A stretch of DNA of 64,000 bases from Nodosilinea sp. FACHB-141 (GCF_014696135.1 NZ_JACJPP010000029.1:1-64000); one strand, 5' to 3'. Positions 50,048 through 58,743 are shown, counted from the stretch's first letter. Notes: generated by a model not told the origin, from the sequence alone. Translations and numbers: made by a program.

Positions 50048-52411
50048 ATGGAGCGATCGCGCAAGTTGGCTTTGACAAATTGGACACAAGCGAACGATGC
50101 ATTGAATCTATATTTCGAGGGCAATAAATCGAAGCTGACAGAGCACGTTAAGATGTCCCGCACCACCATCACCGCTTTTTTCAATCAAAAGCCTGTGCGT
50201 GAAGCGAAGTTCCGTAAGATCTGTTTAGCTTTGCGGCTGAATTGGCAAGAAGTTTCTACGGTTCAGGCGATTCCTGCGGAGAGCTTTGCTAACGCTTCCC
50301 AATCCGAAAAGGAGACTGCTACACTCCAGCACATTCGAGAACATTGCCGTCAAAAAATCTTTAACCTTCACAGTCGGATGAGATTGCTGAGTGGGGAGGA
50401 GATTGGAGTTGATCAGCTTTATGTCGATGTCTGGTTGCTGAATCGCTCGCCTCGTACCTTTCAGGTGTCTCAAGATAAGCTGCTGCAAACCTTTGATTTG
50501 CGGAACGATCGGCTGGGGTTAGGCGATCGCATCAAACGCAATCCGAGTTTTGAGGTTGCCAATACTAATGCAAAACTTCTGATTCTGGGTAAACCCGGTG
50601 CAGGAAAAACAACCTTTCTCAAACACTTGGCAGTGGACTGGTGTAAGGAACAGTTTCAGCCAGATCTGATTGCGGTCTTCATCGAACTTCGTCGCATTCG
50701 GGATGGGGAATGGAAGTTACTGAACGCGATTCGCCAGGAATTGGGACTGGAAACTTCAGAGCAAACTGAAGAGTTGCTGAAGCAAGACAAACTCCTGGTG
50801 CTGATGGATGGATTGGACGAAGTGCCAACGAGTGAACTGCGACGCAAGGCCCAGAATCAATTTCTAGAGATGGCAAATCAGTATGCCAATAATCGATGGA
50901 TTTTGACCTGTCGCACCCAGATTATTGCATCGATTCCGGATTGGCTCACCTCAGTGGAAGTAGCAGACTTCAGTTCAGAACAAGTGCAGCAGTTTGTCCA
51001 GAACTGGTTTCAGGCAAGCGGAGAATCGGATGCAGAAGTGTTGCAGCAGTGGGAGAGGCTCAACAATGCCGTAGAAAAGAATCCGGCACTGAGGGAGCTG
51101 ACAGTGACTCCGGTGTTGTTGAGTCTGATGTGTTTAGTCCTCCACGACGAAGGAGAAATGCCCCCACGAATGACTGATCTTTACAAAAGAGGGATTCGGT
51201 TACTGCTAGAGAAATGGAATGATACCAAGGCAATCGAAGGGTGGGAGGTAGGTAGTGACACCTACCGAAAATTAAGTGTGGAGCAAAAAGAATCACTACT
51301 GCTTGAGATTGCCGCCCGCAAATTTGAGAACCCAAAGAACTTTGTTTTATTTGAACAAGCAGAGATTGGCACTCAGGTTGCCCAATTTCTCCACCTCGCT
51401 AGCCACAAAGAAGGTGTTGCAGTCCTGAAAGCAATGGAAGCTCAGCACGGGTTGCTAATCGAACGGGCAGACGAATTGTGGTCTTTTTCCCACCTCACGT
51501 TTCAGGAACATTTTACCGTTCAATGGCTGACTCAACTGTCCCCAGCACAACTGGCCGAGAAGATTGCAGACTCGCAATGGCAGCAGGTTGTCGAGCAATT
51601 AGTGAAATCACAGCAGCCTGCCGATCGCTTATTGCGCCTGATTAAACAATCCATCGATCGGTCAATCGCAGGTGAACTAACTTTGAATCGATTTTTAAAC
51701 TGGGTTTTGCAGAAAGCAGGCTCGATCCGAACAAACGATAAACCTGCCGCCCTTCGGGCCTTCTATTTTGCCTTCGGTCGCGACCGCGCCCGCGACCTCG
51801 ACCTCGACCTCGCCCGCGACCTCGACCTCGACCTCGCTCTCGCCCTCGACCTCGCTCTCGCCCGCGCCCTCGACTTCGACCTCAACTTCGACCTCGCCCG
51901 CGACCTCGACTTCGACTTCGACCGCGCCCTCGACTTCGACCTCGACGACCTCCTCGACGACCTCGACCCCGGACTCGACCCCGGACTCGACCACGCCCGC
52001 GTCCGCGCCCTCGACCGCGCCTTTACTCTTGACCGCGCCCTCGATCGCGCCCGTGTCCTTGACGATAAACTTGCAGTCAAACTGGAGCAGTTGAAAACTA
52101 GATTACCTTTATCAAAAAATTGGCAGCACTTTCAGCAATGGTGGCAAGCAGAGGGTCGACAGTGGCTGGAGGACCTGCGGCAGGCAATGATTGAGCACCG
52201 CAACATAGGGCATGACTGGCAGTTTAATCAGCAACAGAAACAACAACTGCAACGCTACTACGATGCCAATCACTTCCTCGTTAAACTAATGCAAATTGAG
52301 GGTGCAGTGAGCCCAGATGTTCGAGCTGACATTGAAGATAGCCTGCTGCTACCCTGGGATGAACTGCAACACCGCTATCCAGATATTTATGTCTATAATT
52401 CCCTCAATTAA
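50048..52411 (+). CDS. HTH-NACHT NTPase (bacterial NLR-like) with a low-complexity tract
   Basis: 787 residues from the ATG at 50048 (a GTG at 50039 is an alternative). Residues about 10-70 are a helix-turn-helix (SKLTEHVKMSRTTITAFFNQ). A linker leads to a NACHT domain: Walker A GKPGAGKTT (Lys187), Walker B LVLMDGLDEVP (Asp254), and the sensor region NRWILTCRTQ. A helical part containing LWSFSHLTFQEHFTVQWL is characteristic of the NACHT winged-helix region. Residues about 577-676 are a simple-sequence tract of Asp, Arg, Leu, Ala and Phe; the C-terminal about 110 residues are normal. NACHT proteins sense invaders and trigger effectors; no separate effector domain is visible. Confidence 0.88.
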   Translation: MERSRKLALTNWTQANDALNLYFEGNKSKLTEHVKMSRTTITAFFNQKPVREAKFRKICLALRLNWQEVSTVQAIPAESFANASQSEKETATLQHIREHCRQKIFNLHSRMRLLSGEEIGVDQLYVDVWLLNRSPRTFQVSQDKLLQTFDLRNDRLGLGDRIKRNPSFEVANTNAKLLILGKPGAGKTTFLKHLAVDWCKEQFQPDLIAVFIELRRIRDGEWKLLNAIRQELGLETSEQTEELLKQDKLLVLMDGLDEVPTSELRRKAQNQFLEMANQYANNRWILTCRTQIIASIPDWLTSVEVADFSSEQVQQFVQNWFQASGESDAEVLQQWERLNNAVEKNPALRELTVTPVLLSLMCLVLHDEGEMPPRMTDLYKRGIRLLLEKWNDTKAIEGWEVGSDTYRKLSVEQKESLLLEIAARKFENPKNFVLFEQAEIGTQVAQFLHLASHKEGVAVLKAMEAQHGLLIERADELWSFSHLTFQEHFTVQWLTQLSPAQLAEKIADSQWQQVVEQLVKSQQPADRLLRLIKQSIDRSIAGELTLNRFLNWVLQKAGSIRTNDKPAALRAFYFAFGRDRARDLDLDLARDLDLDLALALDLALARALDFDLNFDLARDLDFDFDRALDFDLDDLLDDLDPGLDPGLDHARVRALDRAFTLDRALDRARVLDDKLAVKLEQLKTRLPLSKNWQHFQQWWQAEGRQWLEDLRQAMIEHRNIGHDWQFNQQQKQQLQRYYDANHFLVKLMQIEGAVSPDVRADIEDSLLLPWDELQHRYPDIYVYNSLN
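51779..52072 (+). repeat. GACCTCGAC-type simple-sequence repeat inside the NACHT gene
   Basis: About 290 bp made almost wholly of interchanging GACCTC, GACTTC, GCCCGC and GCCCTC hexamers, in phase with the reading frame, so each unit adds or removes two residues. Slippage or recombination would change length without a frameshift. Confidence 0.85.
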
Positions 52412-52848
52412 AACTTCAACCTAATATGAAATCCTACTGTGGGAGCGAGAGCGAGCGTTGCTGAATATTGGAATGAGTTGTTGAGGCAGCGCACCTCATG
52501 AAACTTTAGATAGAGCAGTAGTAAGCGGAGCGAGTGTGCCAGCAAAAAGCCCCTAGGTAAATAGCCAGAGGCCGCATTAGGTGGATCGCGCTAGATACAG
52601 GTTCCTGAGGATATACCAAAGTCCTGCGATGATGGCGATCGCACTCGCTAACATAATTACAATCTAGGCAAAGAGGGCTGCGAACAGCAGTGGTGCTCCG
52701 ATTCATAGGGGCGCAGTTGCGCCTAGTGCCAGAGCCATAGGGGCGTTTGCTAGAAAACAGAGCACTAGACCAGGGGATCATGCAGGGGAGCAGCGAAAAA
52801 CCTTCACACTCCTACCACCTGCATGACAAAGACGGCTCTCTCACTGGC
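52412..52848. other. Intergenic, no gene seen
   Basis: About 440 bp between the convergent NACHT and DUF6876 genes. A minus-strand open frame (52506-52781) encodes a Cys/Arg/Ser-rich sequence without domain or ribosome binding site, and I do not call it. Confidence 0.4.
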
Positions 52849-53223
52849 TCAATACTCAGAAGGGAGTAGCACTACCCCATTCTGAAAGTAGAGCCGAAGT
52901 TGTTTGAGCGGAAAATCCGTAAGTGGAATCCGTTGGGAGACTGCGACATCGTCAGTATCCCGCTCACAGAACATGGTAGCTGAACCATCATCGTGAACGA
53001 TGAGCTTCCAGAATTGGATCTGCTGGAGCATAGGATCGAGAGCCACTTGCGGATGCAACTGCCACGCAGCAATCACATCGATAATCCAGTACCCACCGCC
53101 TCGCTCCGCCATGTACTGCACACCATCGGTGTACAGCACGCCTAACGGGTGCTGGTAGTACTGTGATGTACCGGTAAACTGCGAAAGCTCGTCTTCAGTC
53201 AGCGAATATGGTGGATTCGCCAT
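52849..53223 (-). CDS. DUF6876 family protein, copy 2
   Basis: 124 residues. ELSQFTGTSQYYQHPLGVLY, TDGVQYMAERGGGYWIIDVI, MFCERDTDDVAVSQRIPLTD and LLPSEY show the same architecture as the protein at 48219-48683, without its C-terminal insertion. This one follows the canonical family pattern (FTGTxQYY) more closely. No biochemical function is established. It is transcribed alone, convergent with the NACHT gene. Confidence 0.82.
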   Translation of the reverse strand: MANPPYSLTEDELSQFTGTSQYYQHPLGVLYTDGVQYMAERGGGYWIIDVIAAWQLHPQVALDPMLQQIQFWKLIVHDDGSATMFCERDTDDVAVSQRIPLTDFPLKQLRLYFQNGVVLLPSEY

Positions 53224-53551
53224 CGGCTAAAACCCTCTCTACACGCAAAGGACATTCCTGCTAATACCGCAGGCCCATGCGGAAGATAAAAAACCCTCAA
53301 TAGGAAAAAACCGTGGGGCTATCTACCCTGCATGGTCTCCTGGCCCAAGGAGCTACAAGCCGACTTCTACCCGTGTCGATATGGTGCGCAGTGAAAATAA
53401 CGAAATGTGTAGTGGTGGTTCAAGAAAAAAGTGAGTTGTCTAACCCTGTGTGCAAGAAACGTCACTACCCGCCGATTTGGATAAGAGTGGAGAGGCGGTC
53501 TAGATCACCCCTCGGTCGGTCGGTCAGTCGAACGAGGGTTATCTTTGGTTG
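53224..53551. other. Intergenic, no gene seen
   Basis: About 330 bp. The only notable feature is a short tandem GGTCGGTC run near 53511-53522, with no open frame that looks coding. Confidence 0.4.
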
Positions 53552-54244
53552 TCAGCGAAGCTGCGCTACCTCAAGAAGGAGTCTTTTCACCCTGCCAATA
53601 GCTGAACTACCTTCCCAACCAAGATGAGAAATAAGTAACTCTTCAAAATCCAAATCTGCAATAAGTCTTCTCGCCTGCTCCCCCAGGAACGACCTTACCG
53701 TGACAGGAGCTACGGCAACCTTAGAGAGTAGGTCAACACATCCCTCGATCACCAAGAGAATGTCTTCAAGATCGTGAGCGGTACGCCAATCGCTTCCTCC
53801 GCGATCCCTGAGGGCTGCAAACTTGGTCGCGAGAAAACATGCGATAGGGAAAACAAAAATACTCCGACCGCTCGGAAGAACTCGCTCTTCTTTAAGACGA
53901 AGCCCTTGCACATACCACTGATGAATAAATCCAAGTATCAGACCACTTGTGGGCATCACATCTATCTTCAAGTCACCAATTTGCCAACGACAGATGCAAG
54001 GTGACGTGTGATCCTGCCTCAGACCCAACCCCCGAAGCTCCTCCTCTAGCTCGGCATACTGATCTAGTGAAGTGATCTCAACAACACAATCAACATCCTC
54101 AGTGGGCCGTAGAGGGATGGCAGCAGTTGCATCAACGTAAAGAGCTGCAACTGCACCACCAACAAAAGCGATCTGATTGAGGAGAGGCTCCAACACACTG
54201 GATGCTTCTTCTAACATTGCAATTGCGCCGCTATCACCCATCAC
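53552..54244 (-). CDS. Nucleotidyltransferase-fold toxin candidate (AbiEii/MNT-like)
   Basis: 230 residues. The nucleotidyltransferase core is FVGGAVAALYVD (GG motif) and RPTEDVDCVVE (D-x-D), residues about 27-55, followed by LKIDVMPTSG, which carries the third acidic residue. The C-terminal half is helical with a conserved KFAALRDRGGSDWRTAHDLE patch. Such enzymes modify nucleic acid or protein by NMP transfer and act as toxins. It overlaps the upstream HTH gene by 4 bp (ATGA), as in toxin-antitoxin pairs. The role is inferred. Confidence 0.82.
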   Translation of the reverse strand: MMGDSGAIAMLEEASSVLEPLLNQIAFVGGAVAALYVDATAAIPLRPTEDVDCVVEITSLDQYAELEEELRGLGLRQDHTSPCICRWQIGDLKIDVMPTSGLILGFIHQWYVQGLRLKEERVLPSGRSIFVFPIACFLATKFAALRDRGGSDWRTAHDLEDILLVIEGCVDLLSKVAVAPVTVRSFLGEQARRLIADLDFEELLISHLGWEGSSAIGRVKRLLLEVAQLR

Positions 54245-54780
54245 ACCGCCAGTTCCCGAAGGATTCTCGATCTAAGTTCCTGCTCTGCTAGCTTTCGCTC
54301 CCGCACCCTCCCAATCCGAATCGCGTCACAAAGGGCCAGTAGCTCATAGAGCTTTGAGCATCTAAGCGCTGCTGAAGGAACGCTTGGGTAAAGAGGCCGT
54401 AAGGCATGTCCCCTAATGGACCCACTCTCGTGAGCCCACACATAGTGATCACCCGCTGTAGTCATAGTGAGCAATGCAACAAGAGGTGGAGCTGAGTGGG
54501 CGGTCGGGATCCCACGAGTCGCAGCTTCTACCTGAGGGGGAAAAGCATACTTGAGCCCATGAACCAAAAATTCAATGGCGTTGAGCACGAGAGGCTTTCG
54601 CGTCTCAGCCGCGATAAGCCGGGAGGACTGCAACCGCGATAACCCATGAGAAACCTCAGAGGCACTCACCTGAATTCCGTGGGCAAGGTCAATAATGCGA
54701 CACTGCTCTTCCGGACAAGCCAAGAGCTTTAAAAGCAGCAAAACGTCTTGGGGTTTTAAGGGTACCGATTTAGAAGCCAT
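54241..54780 (-). CDS. MarR-like HTH protein, probable antitoxin
   Basis: 179 residues. An N-terminal winged HTH (residues about 8-65: PQDVLLLLKLLACPEEQC, then IQVSASEVSHGLSRLQSS) resembles MarR/Lrp-type regulators. The C-terminal part (AIEFLVHGLKYAFPPQ, then RCSKLYELLALCDAIRIGRV and RERKLAEQ) resembles proteins that accompany AbiEii-like nucleotidyltransferases. It probably neutralises the toxin and represses the operon through the perfect palindrome 30 bp upstream of its start. Coupling to the toxin by the 4-bp overlap supports this. Confidence 0.8.
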   Translation of the reverse strand: MASKSVPLKPQDVLLLLKLLACPEEQCRIIDLAHGIQVSASEVSHGLSRLQSSRLIAAETRKPLVLNAIEFLVHGLKYAFPPQVEAATRGIPTAHSAPPLVALLTMTTAGDHYVWAHESGSIRGHALRPLYPSVPSAALRCSKLYELLALCDAIRIGRVRERKLAEQELRSRILRELAV

Positions 54781-54809
54781 CGATGTAGGAATACCCTAAC
54801 TACCGACGA

Positions 54810-54838
54810 TTTGCAATTCGCGAATCGCGAATTGCAAA
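54810..54838 (-). promoter_or_regulatory. Perfect palindrome, probable operator of the nucleotidyltransferase pair
   Basis: TTTGCAATTCGCGA at 54810-54823 is exactly complementary to 54825-54838 around a single central base. It lies 30 bp upstream of the HTH gene start and 10 bp beyond the end of the upstream gene, in a 67-bp gap. Its symmetry suits a dimeric MarR-like repressor. Confidence 0.75.
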
Positions 54839-54847
54839 CACCACCCC

Positions 54848-55507
54848 TCAAACCAAAATCCCAACCATCCGCCGGTTCGGATGAAGGGCCGAGAGACCAG
54901 CCAAAAATTCTCGGATAAATTTGGGCGATACCCGACTCTGCATCCGTACTGCAAGCGCCACCCGATTTCCAGGCGTTAGGCCAACCACCACTGTCGCTGG
55001 GGGCAGCAGCGAGACAAGCCCAAGCTGACAGGTCGTTCGGTGGGTCACCAGGTACAAGAGCTCCCGACACCGACCCTTTCGACACCGAGGAAACAATCGC
55101 CCTGTGGAACAGAGTTCCTCCACCTGCGCCTCAAAAGTAAGTCCCAACCGATAAAACACCCGCCGCACCGTATCTACCGAAGGGGGATAAGCCGGCAGCA
55201 CCTCTCTAAGTTCGGTGACCAACTGGGGAAGAGTCCAGATGGAAGGAGTGCTGCTACCACTACTACCATGGCCCACGAGCCGACCAAGCAGCCGCACCCC
55301 ATCCTCTTTCTCTATGCTCCAGGGAGGGCGACCGACGGGGCGCTTTACCCCCTGAGGCCCGTCCTTTCGTCTATCCGTCGGTGGCGGTACCGGGAGGAGC
55401 AGCGCCATCACTGCATCAAGTCCAAGTCCCAGGCGCTGGCAGATTTCCGGGGTTGTTACTCCTGTCGAATGAAGTGCACGCGCCGTTTCGCGTAAGCCAG
55501 AATCCAT
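54848..55507 (-). CDS. HTH protein resembling the DNA-binding half of an IS630-type transposase
   Basis: 219 residues. The N-terminal HTH (RALHSTGVTTPEICQRLGLG) is followed by a Pro/Arg linker (KRPVGRPPW) with the AT-hook-like GRP core, and a winged-helix segment (LPQLVTELREVLPAYPPS, then VDTVRRVFYRLGLTFEAQ) as in IS630 transposases. No DDE motif follows. The rest (CRELLYLVTHRTTCQLGLVS) is unassigned. It may be a domesticated transposase DNA-binding protein or a regulator; truncation by decay is also possible, although the frame is clean for its whole length. Confidence 0.55.
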   Translation of the reverse strand: MDSGLRETARALHSTGVTTPEICQRLGLGLDAVMALLLPVPPPTDRRKDGPQGVKRPVGRPPWSIEKEDGVRLLGRLVGHGSSGSSTPSIWTLPQLVTELREVLPAYPPSVDTVRRVFYRLGLTFEAQVEELCSTGRLFPRCRKGRCRELLYLVTHRTTCQLGLVSLLPPATVVVGLTPGNRVALAVRMQSRVSPKFIREFLAGLSALHPNRRMVGILV

Positions 55508-56109
55508 ACCTTCACCAAAGAATCGGTAGCCAGCTAATGTTTATTGCGGCAAAGTCTACGGGTGTTCCACAGGTATGTCACCCCGAAAAGCCTCCTTAAG
55601 GAAGACCCAGAAGTATGCAGGAAAGCTTTTATTTCAAAGACTTAGCAGCCCCAACGCGACTCCAAAAATCGTCGTGCGATCGCGTCCTCCAAAAGTGCGT
55701 GGAACACTCTAAACCCGAAGCCGCCTTGGCCCCCGCCCAGTACGTTCATCAAAGAACGCACCTTTACCACCTAAATCAAACCTTATCCCACTGATCGCGC
55801 TCACTATTTTTCTTCCTCTCGCCTAATCTTCCGTGCTAAGGTCTCCCCCGGTTGGTTTTTTTACGGTTCATGGGGACATACCCGTGAGCTGTCTTTTTTT
55901 TCTTCGCGGGTGTGTCCCCGCCTTTCTCTCTCCCTCTCGTCGCTACTGTTGAGCGACACAGGCCTTCTGAGCCCATACTCCCCCGGTCTGCAACTATCTA
56001 TTATCTCGTCACTTTTTCCTGTAAATCCTTAACCCCATGGAGTACCGTTCCTCGCCAGAGGCTGTGTCTACCAGTTCGCTTAAACAGAGCAACGAGTTCA
56101 GCTACCAGA
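55508..56109. other. Gene-less leader with a 13-bp stem
   Basis: No credible gene in about 600 bp. The clearest element is GGGGACATACCCG (55872-55884) pairing with 55907-55919 (one G-T) across a T-rich loop. It lies immediately before the structured region that begins near 56110 and could be a terminator or part of the same RNA. Confidence 0.5.
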
Positions 56110-57200
56110 TCGTGTGACGGTGGAGCCCGGTAAACCTTGGCAACAATATTACCAAGCCAAGGCTAAGGGCGTGGGACTAACCCACCCACAACCCACTGCA
56201 CCTTCGCGCCAGGTGCCTCGAGAGGGGCTTGCCTGTGCGTAACGAGGGCTTGGGAGACTAATCCCTTACTTGATGGAAGCAGCGTCTTCCGGAGTAAGGA
56301 GTAACCCTTCCATTCGACTCGGTGTTGTTTTAGCGGGAGGAATTCTCCCTTCAGTTGTTTTCTTGAAGGTTGGCGACCAGGGAATGCCTTGCGTCAGAGC
56401 GGCAGCGTAGTCGTCGCTTGTGCGTAAGGTCGTGGCAACCTGAAGGCTCCAATCCTCTTCGGGGGTAAAAGTGAGTCGTAGGGAATAGCAGTCGAAGCGG
56501 TGAAATCCACATCGGGCCACCGATGTGCGTCGGGTTAAACCCCGACTAATCCGTGGTATGGGACGAGCTGTAATGGCGCGTAACGTATCCCAGGGCCGGG
56601 AGGCTGGGCACAGTAATGTGGCCCACCGGAGGATGGTAACTTCGGGGACTCTGGAAATCAGAGCCGCTAAAAAGCTCAACGGTGAAAGGGGCACCAAGTT
56701 CACACAAATGAACCATGCCCTTCCTGGTAACTGCGTGAGAAGCTGATGCCGAACTGCAAAAACGGTGCGTGCTTGTAAGGGGGAGCTTTCCGCTTTCTGC
56801 CCCCGAAAACTGCAAGGTGAGTGGGTAAGCCACCAGCACGATTACCACTGCGGATAGTAATCCGCTAGCGACAGGATCTCACGTGGAACGACTGACACGA
56901 ACTGGGGAAGGACTTCGAGGCTGGCGGGTGGTTCCCGCAAAGGTTGGCCAAACGCTAGGCCAACGGTCAAACCTCAAAGTCTGGGAGCGTGGCGCAAGTA
57001 GGTGGTCCCACTCGACGTCGAGTGGGGCGTGTCAGCGGGGGAGTAGGCTGCTCCCAATGGCATTCTGGATGCGGGGTGGTAGCCGCATCTTTTGAACAGA
57101 CTACGAAAGCGCTGAGGGGTCTCACACGATCGGTAGTTCATCTCGCCGCTTCTGGGCTTACCAGGCACTCTGAAACACGGGTGCCTGGTAAACCAGCACG
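56110..57200 (+). ncRNA. Candidate large structured RNA, about 1.1 kb
   Basis: No credible gene, but closely packed exact stems. Examples: GTGGG 56171/56181; GCACCT 56198/56211; CACATCGG 56508/56520; GTCGGG 56529/56541; CTCTG 56649/56659; GTTCA 56698/56709; GCGGA 56850/56861; GCGGG 56924/56934; GTTGGCC 56943/56958; CCCACTCGA 57007/57018; GGGAG 57039/57051; GATGCGG 57068/57083; TTACCAGGCAC 57158/57181 (left-arm and right-arm starts). Loops are short and purine-rich (GAAA, TAGTAA, TTAAAC). This is the look of an ornate ribozyme-like RNA. A group II intron lacking an ORF (GTGTG at 56112), or a GOLLD/ROOL-type RNA, are candidates; I could not identify a domain V. Strand is inferred from GNRA-like loops and is not certain. 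Confidence 0.55.
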
Positions 57201-57572
57201 GCCATTAACAACAATTGTCTGCTTATTGCAAGGGAAGGCATATGGCAAAACGGAAACTCGAAAAGACAGCTCACTAGCTAGCAACCAAGACAGTTCAAAC
57301 AACTGTTGTTTTTCAAAGCAAAACGGAAACAAACCTTGTCTTTTAGTTTTTCTAACTGATTGAAAAGACGCGGTTTGTTACTGCTTATAGGAAAGTGGAT
57401 CCGGACGGCTCGACGCACCCAAAGGTTCGAGTCTTTGTCCACCCGACATACGGACGTATGGACGGACGCGTTCCCGCAGGCCCTGTCTGGTCTGCGTGTG
57501 GCTATCGTTTGTTCATTAGTTCGTTCGTTGAAGGGTAGGCATCCACAGGTTCTATAACGGCTTTTTGGTTGG
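57201..57572. other. Gene-less interval with T-arm-like hairpin and short repeats
   Basis: Two copies of GCAAAACGGAAAC (57245-57257 and 57318-57330). GTGGA (57395-57399) and CAAAG (57420-57424) pair with CTTTG (57433-57437) and TCCAC (57438-57442) around a tRNA-like T-loop GTTCGAGTC. A complete cloverleaf cannot be drawn because the anticodon arm region is missing. CATAC/GTATG follow at about 57447-57460. Confidence 0.45.
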
Positions 57573-57632
57573 TTGAGCCTATCAATCAACCTTCTCGGTG
57601 ATGCCTATTTTACGAGGCTCTCTCTACTCTGT

Positions 57633-58253
57633 ATGGAAGCACGTACTCTCGGTGATTTTCTCCGGCGCATCGCTATCGACTACGTTCGCCACGGCTGGTT
57701 CAGATACGCGGTAAGGACCATTCCTCATGGGAAAGACATGCTGGCTGTCGACGCCAAGATGAAAGCTACGTACGGGGTCACCTCATGCCGCACGACCCGG
57801 ATGCGCAGCCGGAAAAAGGGCATCGCATCTGTCCAGTACCTGCGTTTCGGCCACACGTTCGTTCTGCTCGCAACAGATGGCTATCAGGACGCACTCGGCC
57901 GCATAACAATGCGGGATATTAGGGAATCTCCGCTTCACTTCGGCGGCTACTCAGTCGGGCTCGCCCGGGGCACAGTCGTTGTAGAAGTCGAGCGCAAGGT
58001 CTGGCAAGTAACTGAGGCACAGCTACACAACCTCTCACTTATAGGCAAAGAACCTCTTGAGAAAGCGCTATCATCTCTCCCCTTCTACCGCTTCCCAGGG
58101 GTAGTGCGGCAGAAACTCAAGCTCTTTCAAGCCATCAACCTAAAACGAAAGGCCGCAGGCCTTCCCCTGCTAACGATAGAAGCAAGTAAAGTCTTTCCAC
58201 CACCTCCTCCTACGGGTAATAGACCGCGCCGAAGGAAGTCTCGCTTTGGGTAA
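57633..58253 (+). CDS. Conserved plasmid protein of unknown function
   Basis: 206 residues from the ATG at 57633 (MEARTLGDFLRRIAIDYVRH); 20 upstream codons are open but do not look coding. Conserved-looking parts are WFRYAVRTIPHGKD, RTTRMRSRKKGIASVQYLRF, FVLLATDGYQ and PLHFGGYSVGLARG. The C-terminus is basic and proline-rich (PPPPPTGNRPRRRKSRFG). I recall similar proteins on replicons from several bacterial groups but no function is known. It lies between the structured RNA candidate and the replication origin and may handle one of them. Confidence 0.65.
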   Translation: MEARTLGDFLRRIAIDYVRHGWFRYAVRTIPHGKDMLAVDAKMKATYGVTSCRTTRMRSRKKGIASVQYLRFGHTFVLLATDGYQDALGRITMRDIRESPLHFGGYSVGLARGTVVVEVERKVWQVTEAQLHNLSLIGKEPLEKALSSLPFYRFPGVVRQKLKLFQAINLKRKAAGLPLLTIEASKVFPPPPPTGNRPRRRKSRFG

Positions 58254-58294
58254 TGCATCGATCACCCTGATAAAACATAATTTTAAATATTTCC

Positions 58295-58310
58295 TATTTT
58301 CTAGAAAATA
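58295..58310. promoter_or_regulatory. TATTTTCTAGAAAATA palindrome, site 1
   Basis: A perfect 16-bp palindrome just downstream of the plasmid protein gene. It is one of seven sites between 58.3 and 61.7 kb; see the other sites and the finding. Confidence 0.75.
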
Positions 58311-58383
58311 TTTAATTTTCGCCATAGGGCTTTAAGCGAGCGGCTATTGAGTCAAAGCTTAAGCCTCTTTTAATTCATAGAAA

Positions 58384-58401
58384 CTATTTTCTAGAAAATA
58401 G
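58384..58401. promoter_or_regulatory. CTATTTTCTAGAAAATAG palindrome, site 2
   Basis: Perfect 18-bp form of the repeated palindrome, 89 bp after site 1. Confidence 0.78.
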
Positions 58402-58727
58402 CTAGTTGGGATACCTGTTTCCTCTCTGACCCATTAGAACTTCGTCTCGCGTCCAAAAAGGTCCAGTGGGTGCTGAGCCCGCAAATGCCACTAGAATCGC
58501 TTCCAGCCTTTGCCCCTATTCTCCCCCTAGGCCCAGGGGAAATCGACGACCACAGAGCCTTCTAGAGGCTAAGAATTCTGTTGGCCATACCGATCCGAAG
58601 AATCCCGCCTCTGAGAAAGCCCAAATTGGTCCAATTGGGTACAGTTGGGGTTCTCCTGAAATCCAGGTTCAAAATCTAAAGCGTTGCTTTTGCCCCCGCT
58701 ACTCCCAATCGGGTTTCTCCCAAAGTC

Positions 58728-58743
58728 TATTTTCTAGAAAATA
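58728..58743. promoter_or_regulatory. TATTTTCTAGAAAATA palindrome, site 3
   Basis: Perfect 16-bp copy about 340 bp after site 2 and 230 bp before the iterons. Confidence 0.75.

Noticed and set aside
51695-52094. Repetitive Val/Glu, Ser/Arg and Thr/Ser open frames over the NACHT tract
   Set aside because: All are by-products of the hexamer repeat in other frames; only the frame continuous with the NACHT domain is supported.
56266-56848. Minus-strand frames of 100-145 codons in the structured region
   Set aside because: Composition looks like translated RNA-gene sequence and no domain or ribosome binding site is visible. Exact stems explain the region better.
56110-57200. Firm identification as a group II intron
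   Set aside because: GTGTG at the left is suggestive but I found no convincing domain V or VI, and no intron-encoded protein, so only a generic structured RNA is claimed.
57360-57450. A complete tRNA gene
   Set aside because: A T-arm-like hairpin and closing stem exist, but the anticodon and D arms cannot be formed and no CCA-like end fits.
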